The translations under genes were made by a program, and so were the position numbers. Below, in pieces: positions 42,770 through 50,100 of a stretch of DNA of 64,000 nt. Under the pieces are notes generated by a model. The model was not told where the DNA came from. It saw nothing but the letters and a program-made list of their open reading frames with translations, and ran no database searches. How positions within the stretch are numbered: position 1 is the stretch's first letter; every line of letters begins with the position of its first letter. Source of the stretch: Granulicella sp. L46 (GTDB taxonomy: Bacteria; Acidobacteriota; Terriglobia; Terriglobales; Acidobacteriaceae); the NCBI RefSeq assembly GCF_009765785.1, contig NZ_LMUT01000003.1, forward strand, positions 129,292 to 193,291, read 5' to 3'.

Positions 42770-43093
42770 TTACTGCGGCGGCTGTTGATCTTGGGGAGGC
42801 TGCTGATCCTGATGCTCATTAGCGACGTCGGCGGCGAGACGGAGTTCTTCGTTCGCCTCGCTTAGAAGCTCTTTCGCTCTCTGAGCATGGCCGCCGAGCT
42901 GGCCGTCGTTGGCTCTCTGCGCATAGCTGATGTAGTTGAAGGCCTGGACGACGTTGTCCTGCGCGGCCGCGAGGTTGCCATGGCGGTAGCGGTCGATGTT
43001 GACGTACGGCGTTGGTACGCCCTGGGCGATTGCCATGGCGCACACTACCGAAGCGCTGGCAACGGTAGTGAGGACGATATTGCGGCGTTTCAT
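42770..43093 (-). CDS. Small secreted protein of the RiPP operon (107 aa)
   Basis: Not recognised as a family. Signal peptide at residues 1-23 (ends AMAIAQG), then a helical region of about 65 residues with the look of a helical hairpin (AAQDNVVQAFNYISYAQRANDGQLGGHAQRA, SEANEELRLAADVAN), and a Gln/Pro tail made of two DQQPPQ repeats. AAGGAG precedes the ATG by 7 bases. It is the last gene of the operon, 73 bases after the I78-like protein. It might bind the mature peptide or the envelope, but nothing proves this. Confidence 0.7.
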   Translation of the reverse strand: MKRRNIVLTTVASASVVCAMAIAQGVPTPYVNIDRYRHGNLAAAQDNVVQAFNYISYAQRANDGQLGGHAQRAKELLSEANEELRLAADVANEHQDQQPPQDQQPPQ

Positions 43094-43166
43094 GATGTTT
43101 CTCCTTTGTTCAATTGAAATGGAATACGGCGTTGCTGCTGCGTGGCTTGGAGCGGACGGCGGCGAG

Positions 43167-43880
43167 TTAGTCCCACACGGCCATGATGATTTCGCCCTTC
43201 TCGTTGAGCAGGAGGGTTATACGGTTGGGGTCGGAGTCGAAAGTGCCAAGCCCGTCGGACTCACGGATGACACGTAGCCTGGCGGGTAGATCCTCTTCGC
43301 GAACAATGCTTTCCTGCGGTCGACCGGCTGGCGCGGTTTGTCCTTTGGGAACAAAGAGTTTACCCACGCACTTGACGCAGTCTTTCGGAGGGGCAGCGGC
43401 TTCCACATAACCGGGAATCGATTTCAGGACGACGCGGTTGGCCGCGCCGTGCACTCGCACGCCGTTGAAGGGATGTCCGGGCTCAATCGTGAAGACAGCT
43501 TCGACCTCAGGATAGGAAGTCGGCGCCGTATTTTCGAACGGCGCTTCGGCGATGAGTGCGAGATCAAGGATGCCGTCGGCAGGGATACCTTTGGTGAGGG
43601 GAACGAGTTCCACGGATTCCCAGCCTTCCGTGGTGACAAGACCGCGCACACGGACTACATCCAATTGCGGGGCGTGGGTGCTGCGCAAGACTTCAACGCT
43701 GGTGATCCAGAAGACGGGCGCCGTGTTCGGAGCATCGCCCTGGTCAGGCTTGGGCGCGGAGACTGATTCCTGCGGGTTGGGTGCGTTGACCGCGAGCGGT
43801 TTACTGCTTTGTGCGTTGCCGATGCCCGTGAGTATGAGGGTGGCATTCAGAAGTGCGGCTAACTTGGTTCTGGTTTGCAT
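43167..43880 (-). CDS. Secreted protein with I78 inhibitor-like C-terminus (237 aa)
   Basis: Signal peptide at residues 1-23, a Pro/Ala-rich linker, a beta-rich central domain (about 60-160) with no recognised family, a KDCVKCVGKLFVP segment (two cysteines), and a last 45 residues that follow the layout of the I78 protease-inhibitor family: LPARLRVIRESDG, then DPNRITLLLNEKGEIIMAVWD, where I78 proteins usually have DyRpdRLNxxLDxxGxIxxvxCG. AAGGAG lies 9 bases before the ATG. Placed 35 bases after the radical SAM gene, so probably part of the same function: protecting, presenting or processing the peptide. Confidence 0.7.
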   Translation of the reverse strand: MQTRTKLAALLNATLILTGIGNAQSSKPLAVNAPNPQESVSAPKPDQGDAPNTAPVFWITSVEVLRSTHAPQLDVVRVRGLVTTEGWESVELVPLTKGIPADGILDLALIAEAPFENTAPTSYPEVEAVFTIEPGHPFNGVRVHGAANRVVLKSIPGYVEAAAPPKDCVKCVGKLFVPKGQTAPAGRPQESIVREEDLPARLRVIRESDGLGTFDSDPNRITLLLNEKGEIIMAVWD

Positions 43881-43915
43881 CGTTGTTACTCCTTATTTTT
43901 TGGAGATGATTTGAG

Positions 43916-45148
43916 TTATGCGCAGGCGGCTGGAGCGGGTTCGAGTTCTATCGGTGCTGAGCCAGGGAATACGGAGAAGTGGCCTGGTTGCACGGGTCGG
44001 GTGCCGTTCGTGAGGCTGGCTTCCATCTGATCGAAGGCTGAGAGGATAAGGTTGGCCGGCGTAATTTGAACGAGATTGCAGAAAGAAGTCTGAGTACTGG
44101 CAAACGTGCCGTTCTCTGACAGCTTGTTGACGGGCGCGCCGCCTCCGCAGAGCGAGAAGTATCCGCATTCCTTCTTGCAAGCTTCGACCCCGGCGCGGAT
44201 GTCGGTAACCATAACTGCCATCGCGGGACTGCTCAGCATTTCTTCTATGGTGTGCTGGTGTACATTGCCGATGATGAAGTTGTTGTAGCGCTCATTCTTG
44301 TATCCAAGCAGCTCGGGCGAGAACGACGATACGTTGCCATTGCAATCGATGTTGAGCATTGCCAGGGGTTCGACCTGTTCGTTGCCGACCGGAGCCTCTT
44401 CTGGACGGAAAATGCGAGGGATCAGGCCGTCGATTTCACGAATGAAATTGATGCCTGGATTCTGGCGAGAGATGGTCCAGAATCGTTGCAGAAAGGCGTT
44501 GAACTTGTTCCGCATGCTGTCACGCGACAGCGTCATCAGCTCGGAGACGTGGTCGCCTTCGGACTCTTCGACGTTGAAGCAGACATCTTCGATTCCCTCC
44601 TCAACATAGAAAGCATGCAATTCGTCCGGGCATTCCAGGCCTTCTTTAGAAAGCACAGAGATGACGTGGAACGGAATTCCCTCCTCCTTCAGCAGGCGTG
44701 CTCCGCGGATCGCGCGGTCGAAGGTTCCCTTGCCCGAACGGGTGATACGGTTCGCGTCGTGCATGTGGCGAGGGCCATCGATACTGACTCCCACCCCCAC
44801 GTTCCAACGACGGATCAGGTCGCACCACTCCTTCGTTACCAGGGTTCCGTTGGTCTGGAAAGAGTGGCGAATTTCGATGGAGGGAGGCCGCAGCTGTTCG
44901 ATTGCCAGAAAGGCGGATTCGTAATATGAGACCGGAAGCACAAGCGGCTCTCCAGCATGCCAGATGACCGTGATCTGATTACCAGCATAGGGAGAATCGA
45001 AGACCTTCTGGAAGCTCGCGGTGACGGTATCGATGCTCATGACCGATGTGTCGTCGCGAGTTGGCAGATAGCAGTATTTGCAACGAATGTTGCAGAACGG
45101 TGTAGGCTGCAAAACGATCGTTTGAATTCTCGGTTCCGAGCTCTGCAT
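43916..45148 (-). CDS. grrM: Radical SAM/SPASM peptide-modifying enzyme (GRRM type)
   Basis: 410 aa. QPTPFCNIRCKYCYLP holds the 4Fe-4S CxxxCxxC (Cys19, 23, 26), followed by WHAGEPLVLPVSYYE and the long SFQTNGTLVTKEWCDLI and VGVSIDGPRHMHD strands of the TIM barrel. The C-terminal SPASM region has ACKKECGYFSLCGGG and a final TSFCNL, for auxiliary clusters. The whole sequence pattern fits the enzymes of GRRM systems, which install three-residue cyclophanes (aromatic-x-Asn) on glycine-rich precursors. AAGGA lies upstream of the ATG, 40 bases after the precursor gene. Confidence 0.88.
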   Translation of the reverse strand: MQSSEPRIQTIVLQPTPFCNIRCKYCYLPTRDDTSVMSIDTVTASFQKVFDSPYAGNQITVIWHAGEPLVLPVSYYESAFLAIEQLRPPSIEIRHSFQTNGTLVTKEWCDLIRRWNVGVGVSIDGPRHMHDANRITRSGKGTFDRAIRGARLLKEEGIPFHVISVLSKEGLECPDELHAFYVEEGIEDVCFNVEESEGDHVSELMTLSRDSMRNKFNAFLQRFWTISRQNPGINFIREIDGLIPRIFRPEEAPVGNEQVEPLAMLNIDCNGNVSSFSPELLGYKNERYNNFIIGNVHQHTIEEMLSSPAMAVMVTDIRAGVEACKKECGYFSLCGGGAPVNKLSENGTFASTQTSFCNLVQITPANLILSAFDQMEASLTNGTRPVQPGHFSVFPGSAPIELEPAPAACA

Positions 45149-45188
45149 GATCTCTGTGTCCTTTCTGGTGGGTTGGGAGGGTCAGGTG

Positions 45189-45584
45189 CTACCAGTTGTG
45201 CCAGAAGTTGTGCCAGTTGTGCCAACCCCCGTTGCCCCAGTTATGCCAGCCGCCATTTCCCCAGTTGTGCCAGCCGCCGTTGCCCCAGCCGCCATTCCGC
45301 CAGCCGCCATTGCCCCAGCCGCCGTTACGCCATCCGAACCCTCCGTTAAGCCAGTCGGCGAGCATGAGAGGCATTCCGGATGGGCTTTTGAAGACGGCGT
45401 CATTGACCGAGGAGACGGAGGCGCGGATGTCGCTGAGGCGGTCGGCGACCGATAGATTGTCGACCGTGCTGGTGGGGGTGGGTTCCGCTTGACCCTGTGT
45501 TGCGGCGAGAGCGGCAGAAATGCCAACTACGCCAGCGGGTATGAGTAATGCGAGAGCCTTTGAAGTGCTTTTCTTTGCGCTCAT
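45189..45584 (-). CDS. grrA: Glycine/tryptophan-rich RiPP precursor (GrrA/OscA-like)
   Basis: 131 aa, first gene of the operon, AAGGAG 7 bases before the ATG. Residues 1-33 are a Lys-rich start and a hydrophobic export signal (ALLIPAGVVGISAALAA, ending GQAE). A leader of about 40 residues follows (VADRLSDIRASVSSVNDAVF). From residue 78 to 131 the tail holds twelve W-x-N motifs (WLN, WRN, WGN, WHN types), spaced mostly by GG. Known of the family: the radical SAM partner joins Trp and Asn of such triplets. The tail has no Cys, Ser or Thr, so lanthionine or thiazole chemistry is excluded. Confidence 0.88.
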   Translation of the reverse strand: MSAKKSTSKALALLIPAGVVGISAALAATQGQAEPTPTSTVDNLSVADRLSDIRASVSSVNDAVFKSPSGMPLMLADWLNGGFGWRNGGWGNGGWRNGGWGNGGWHNWGNGGWHNWGNGGWHNWHNFWHNW

Positions 45585-45781
45585 GGTGATTCTCCTTGAT
45601 GACTAATGGTAGGTAGCCGCGATACATAAATGAATCCGTGGCGCTACACGTCTCGGGGTGTGAGGCTACATAAGTAGGCCATGTGGTTCCGCATGGGTCG
45701 AGGTGGAGCGGGAGAGGCGGAACGAGTACAATCTCGACACAACCCGCGCTTCACTCTGGATTTTGTCGAGGAATGTGCAGC

Positions 45782-48700
45782 ATGTCGCAGTGGCCGCGTG
45801 ATCAGGATGCTCGCAAAGATGAAGGCGTTTCTGCGCGCGCGTTTTTCATCGCATTCGTCGCAGCGTGCGTTTTGTCTTTCGCCCCGTGCGGGTGGGCACA
45901 GTACCGATCAACGCAGTGGACGGCTGACTCTGGCCTCCCGCAGAACAGCGTCCGCGGCATTGTCCACGCCGCAGACGGCTACCTCTGGGTCGCCACGCTG
46001 GATGGAATTGCAAAGTTCGACGGGCTCCGCTTTACCGTCTACAACAAGAGCAACACGCCGGGCATCACGTCCAACCGCTTTGTCGCGATGGCTGAAGGAG
46101 ACGGCGGCGATCTCTGGATGGCTAGCGAAGACGGGAACCTCATTCGATATCGCGCTGGCCACTTCCAACGGATGGGAGAGGCAGAAGGACTCCGTCCCTA
46201 TTCGGTTGGCGCCATCACCTACGATCATCGCGGTGGGTTCTGGGTGGACTCTGACGACCGGGTGTACCGTTGGGCACCCCAGTCCGGGCGCTTCGAAAGA
46301 GAAGCGTTCGACCGCGACGACACGCGATTCATTCCTTTGTGGTGGGGGGGGACAGGTTTCTGGGCGATTCAGAATGGCAATCTGGTATGTTTCACGCGCG
46401 GTCACCTGACGACACATCTGCTTCCGAAGACATTGACGCTCGCACACATTCAAGGTGTCGCGGTTGGAGGAGACGATGTCGTGTGGATTGGTACTACGGA
46501 TGGCCATCTCGGAAGACTGGTTGACGGTTCCCTGGCCGTGGGAAAGGGAACAGTTACGACAGACTGGCTGAGTTCGAAGAGGGAGGGTTGGAGAGGCCAG
46601 ATCGCGCCGGACTTCAGACGCACGGTGATCTTCCCGTCTGACGGCATAGAAAAGGGGATCCCCTATAACGTGGTCGTTGCCGACGACGAAGATAACATGT
46701 GGGTGGGTTCGGAGGATGAAGGGTTATTCCGGGTTCAACGACAATCGATTAAGTCGTTGTCTTCAACCCAAGGCCTTGCGAGTGACGGCGTTTATCCAGT
46801 AATGGAATCCAGCGCGGGCGACATGTGGGTGGGAAGCTGGCCGGCGGGTCTGACGCGTGTGCATGACGGCCGGGTAACGGCCTTTACGAAGGCGGACGGC
46901 GTCCCTGGCCTGGTGACAGCGCTCGCCGAAGATCGATCGGGAACCATCTGGGTGGGGTCGCATAACGGAGTGCGGATATTCTCCCACGGACGATTGATCG
47001 TTCCTCCCGGCATCCCCGAAGAGAAACTTCCGGTCGTCCAGGTAATCCATCCGATGGGCGATGGCGCCATGATGCTCGGAACACCGAAGGGCATCTACCT
47101 ACTCGCTGGATCTAACTCGCGCTGGATGACAACGCGCGATGGCCTGGCGAGTGACGATGTTCGTGTGATCCTCGAGGACCGCAGGGGAGATACGTGGGTC
47201 GGTGGATATGGCGGTCTCACGCGCATCCACAACGGAGTGATGACGCGCTGGACAGAGGCGGAGGGTTTGCCCAGCAATAACATCCGCGCTATCGACCAGG
47301 ACAGCGCAGGCGAGATCTGGGTGGGAACCTATGACGGTGGTATCGGATGGCTTCACAACGGCAAATGGGCAGTTTTCAATCAGAGTTCAGGACTCTACGA
47401 TAATGGAGCTTTTCAGATCCTTGAAGATGGTCAGGAGCGGTTCTGGATTAGCTCCAACCGTGGCATCTATCGGGTAAGCCGGAGACAGCTCATCGACGTG
47501 GCGGAAGGGCACGAAAAGAGGGTCGACTCAGTGGCCTACGGGAGGGCCGACGGCATGTTGAGCATGGAATGCAATGGCGGAGTATGGCCAGCGGGAGCCA
47601 AAGACGCCCATGGATTCCTTTGGTTTCCAACCGAGAAGGGTGTCGCCATTGTCGATCCAACGTCTGTGTCCGTTGACAACTTGCCTCCGAAAGTCGTGAT
47701 TGAATCAGCATCGGTTGAACATAAGGTGCAAACTGCAGTCGACCAGGTTGTGATGCGGCCTGGCGAGACGAACCTCGAGGTACAGTACACGGCGCTGAGC
47801 TACTCGAGGCCGGAACAGATTTCATTTCGTTACAAGCTGGATGGCGTGGATGAGAACTGGCAGGAAGTGGGTCATAGACGAACGGCGTACTACACGCATC
47901 TGCCGCCCGGCGATTATATCTTCCGTGTGACGGCGAGGAACAGCGACGGGGTCGAAAGCCTGGCGGACAGCACGCTGCGGGTGACAGTAATTCCGCCGTT
48001 CTATCGTCGCTGGTGGTTTTTCGCCTTAATCATTTTGACGACACTGGGGATTCTATGGCTGCTTTGGAATCGCCGCGCGCAAGAAGTGGCAAGAGAGCAG
48101 GCATCACAGCAGGCATTCTCACGTGAGCTAATTGCGTCTCAAGAAAACGAACGGCGGCGCATCGCTGCGGAGTTACACGACAGCCTGGGTCAGCGACTGA
48201 TCATTATCAACAATCTTGCGCTCTTCCTGCTGAAGACAAAGGGCAAGGTTCGTTCTGAAGAAGATAAGCAGGAAACCATTGAGGAAATCAGTTCGGAAGC
48301 CACGCAGGCGATCGAAGAAACTCGAGCGATTTCCTATGCACTGAGGCCATTCCAGCTTGACCGGTTGGGACTGACGAAGGCGATTCAGGCGATGTTGACA
48401 AAGGTAGAGCGCGCGTCAGAGATTGAACTGAAAGCCGACATCCAAGACATTGACGACGCCTTTCCCGAAGAGTTGCGCATAAACTTTTATCGCATCGTAC
48501 AGGAGGGCCTGAACAACATTGTGAAGCATTCTCATGCGACTCAGGGCACAGTGACAGCGCATCGAACGAAGTCGTCCGTAGTGTTGACAATTTCCGATAA
48601 CGGCCAGGGACTGCCGAGCGAACCACGCAATATGAAGCCCGGAGCTGGAGGATTTGGGTTGACCGGCATCCGCGAACGCGCCATGCTGATGAGTGGAACG

Positions 48701-48793
48701 CTTCAGATCAAGAGCGAGAACGGGAATGGGACCGTGCTCGTGATCCACTTCCCACTGGAGAAAAGGAGCGCCTACGATGAGCCAAGTAATTGA
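45782..48793 (+). CDS. Hybrid-propeller sensor histidine kinase (Reg_prop, Y_Y_Y, HisKA_3)
   Basis: About 1003 aa from the ATG at 45782 (GAGGA nine bases before; the frame is open to 45683). Signal peptide, then two seven-bladed periplasmic propellers built of Reg_prop repeats (LWVATLDGIAKFDG, MWVGSEDEGLFRV, TWVGGYGGLTRIHNG, IWVGTYDGGIGWL and others), a Y_Y_Y domain, a membrane helix near residues 747-766, a HisKA_3 dimerisation helix with the phospho-acceptor in RRIAAELHDSLGQR (His799), and a GHKL ATPase with SDNGQGLP and GGFGLTGIRERA. Coupled to its NarL-type regulator by overlap, and divergent from the RiPP operon. Confidence 0.87.
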   Translation: MSQWPRDQDARKDEGVSARAFFIAFVAACVLSFAPCGWAQYRSTQWTADSGLPQNSVRGIVHAADGYLWVATLDGIAKFDGLRFTVYNKSNTPGITSNRFVAMAEGDGGDLWMASEDGNLIRYRAGHFQRMGEAEGLRPYSVGAITYDHRGGFWVDSDDRVYRWAPQSGRFEREAFDRDDTRFIPLWWGGTGFWAIQNGNLVCFTRGHLTTHLLPKTLTLAHIQGVAVGGDDVVWIGTTDGHLGRLVDGSLAVGKGTVTTDWLSSKREGWRGQIAPDFRRTVIFPSDGIEKGIPYNVVVADDEDNMWVGSEDEGLFRVQRQSIKSLSSTQGLASDGVYPVMESSAGDMWVGSWPAGLTRVHDGRVTAFTKADGVPGLVTALAEDRSGTIWVGSHNGVRIFSHGRLIVPPGIPEEKLPVVQVIHPMGDGAMMLGTPKGIYLLAGSNSRWMTTRDGLASDDVRVILEDRRGDTWVGGYGGLTRIHNGVMTRWTEAEGLPSNNIRAIDQDSAGEIWVGTYDGGIGWLHNGKWAVFNQSSGLYDNGAFQILEDGQERFWISSNRGIYRVSRRQLIDVAEGHEKRVDSVAYGRADGMLSMECNGGVWPAGAKDAHGFLWFPTEKGVAIVDPTSVSVDNLPPKVVIESASVEHKVQTAVDQVVMRPGETNLEVQYTALSYSRPEQISFRYKLDGVDENWQEVGHRRTAYYTHLPPGDYIFRVTARNSDGVESLADSTLRVTVIPPFYRRWWFFALIILTTLGILWLLWNRRAQEVAREQASQQAFSRELIASQENERRRIAAELHDSLGQRLIIINNLALFLLKTKGKVRSEEDKQETIEEISSEATQAIEETRAISYALRPFQLDRLGLTKAIQAMLTKVERASEIELKADIQDIDDAFPEELRINFYRIVQEGLNNIVKHSHATQGTVTAHRTKSSVVLTISDNGQGLPSEPRNMKPGAGGFGLTGIRERAMLMSGTLQIKSENGNGTVLVIHFPLEKRSAYDEPSN

Positions 48794-49442
48794 AGTTCTG
48801 CTTGCGGATGACCATCCGGTTGTACGTCGGGGGCTGAAGGCGACGATTGAAGAAGACAGCGATCTGCGTGTTGTCGCGGAGGCTGCGGATGGTAACGACG
48901 CCTTGCGTCAGATCGTCGATCTTCGGCCGGCGGTTGCGATTCTCGATATTGATATGCCGGGCCTCAACGGACTCGGGGTGGCGCGCGAGTTGTTGGCGCA
49001 GAACATCGGGACGCACGTCGTGTTTATGACGTTCCATGCCGACGAGGATCTGATGCGCGCCGCAATGGATGCAGGCGGCAAGGGATATCTGCTCAAGGGC
49101 AGCGAGACGGACGAGGTAGGAGCGGCCATACACGCCGTGTGTGCAGGCAGGACCTACATCGGGTCCAAGATGGCGGCGGTTCTGCTTAAGCAGAAGGATG
49201 AATTATCCGGAGGCGTACAGCAGCTGGACATCACTGTACTGACTCCGTCGGAGAAGAAAATCCTTCGGCTCATCGCCGATGGCCTTTCCAGCAAGGAGAT
49301 CGGTGACTCACTTTCGATCCATTACCGAACGGTGGAAAATCACCGCACAAATATGTGTCGCAAGCTAAACATCGAAGGCGCGAATGCGCTCGCGCGGTTT
49401 GCGTTGCAACATCGATCTGCGCTGCATGAACGACTGCTTTAA
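48777..49442 (+). CDS. NarL/LuxR family response regulator
   Basis: 221 aa. Receiver domain with acidic pocket DD (residues 11-12), phospho-acceptor Asp57 in AILDIDMPG, the Thr/Phe switch VFMTFHAD and Lys at KGYLLKGSE. C-terminal GerE helix-turn-helix LTPSEKKILRLIADGLSSKEIGDSLSIHYRTVENHRTNMCRKL. ATG lies 17 bases inside the kinase gene. It should be the output of the sensor kinase and may control the divergent RiPP operon, which is inferred from position only. Confidence 0.9.
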   Translation: MSQVIEVLLADDHPVVRRGLKATIEEDSDLRVVAEAADGNDALRQIVDLRPAVAILDIDMPGLNGLGVARELLAQNIGTHVVFMTFHADEDLMRAAMDAGGKGYLLKGSETDEVGAAIHAVCAGRTYIGSKMAAVLLKQKDELSGGVQQLDITVLTPSEKKILRLIADGLSSKEIGDSLSIHYRTVENHRTNMCRKLNIEGANALARFALQHRSALHERLL

Positions 49443-49840
49443 GGCACACCTGGCGTAGAATTCTGAGCGCGGCAGCTATTCAGCGCGTCCCTGAGTACGG
49501 TATCGAGTTCGGTGAGATTGTTTTTCAACGCGTAGGCACACGCTCCCGCCTCCCGAGCTGCGCTGCGAAGCGCATCGTCGTTATAATCCGTCAAAATCAC
49601 GATCCGCGCATTGGGATGATGCTGAAGCAGTTGCCGGGTGGCTGACAGGCCATCCATGCGCGGCATGCGCACGTCCATCAGCACCGCGTCGGGGCTATGT
49701 TCTGTATATGCGGCCAATGCGTCGGCTCCGTCTTCACACTCGAAAATGTTGTCAGCAAAATCACTGATCGCGCGCCGGATCAGCCTTCGAATGGTTGGAT
49801 TGTCTTCCACAATTAATATTGTCATCAGTTGCTTTTTCAA
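49439..49840 (-). CDS. Stand-alone receiver domain protein (CheY-like)
   Basis: 133 aa, receiver only: ILIVEDNPTIRRLIRR, Asp56 in AVLMDVRMPRMDG, VILTDYNDDAL and the Lys in YALKNNL. No output domain. The frame begins with TTG at 49840; ATG at 49825 gives a usual CheY start and is equally possible. Its stop overlaps that of the NarL regulator on the other strand. It may act as a phosphate sink or protein-protein switch. Confidence 0.82.
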   Translation of the reverse strand: MKKQLMTILIVEDNPTIRRLIRRAISDFADNIFECEDGADALAAYTEHSPDAVLMDVRMPRMDGLSATRQLLQHHPNARIVILTDYNDDALRSAAREAGACAYALKNNLTELDTVLRDALNSCRAQNSTPGVP

Positions 49841-50100
49841 TCTCGTACCTGAATAAAATCATAGGCGTTACTTGATTCCACAATCATTGGTATCGCTACA
49901 TAGCGGCAGCGTGTACCACTGCACGGCCTTCCCATGCGGTTCCACACGGTCGAGTGATGAGCGTGACATGACGTGAGCCTTCTCGGTAGTGCGGCGCCCG
50001 TGGCTGCGGCCAGCAATTAGCACGTGTGGAAGCGCACGTAACGCTTGTGTAGTGATCGTCATTGGTTTCGGGGCGGCTGCTCTCTATAGTTTCAATCGTG

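Noticed and set aside
43893-44180. Minus-strand frame overlapping the radical SAM gene end
   Set aside because: It is a shadow of the SPASM region in another phase.
45196-45492. Pro/Gln-rich plus-strand frame opposite the precursor gene
   Set aside because: It is the mirror of the GGW/HNW codon repeats and lacks a ribosome site.
49868-50062. 64-codon minus-strand frame between CheY-like gene and the unknown secreted protein
   Set aside because: No clear ribosome site and no family; the gap more likely holds promoters. Kept only as a weak possibility.
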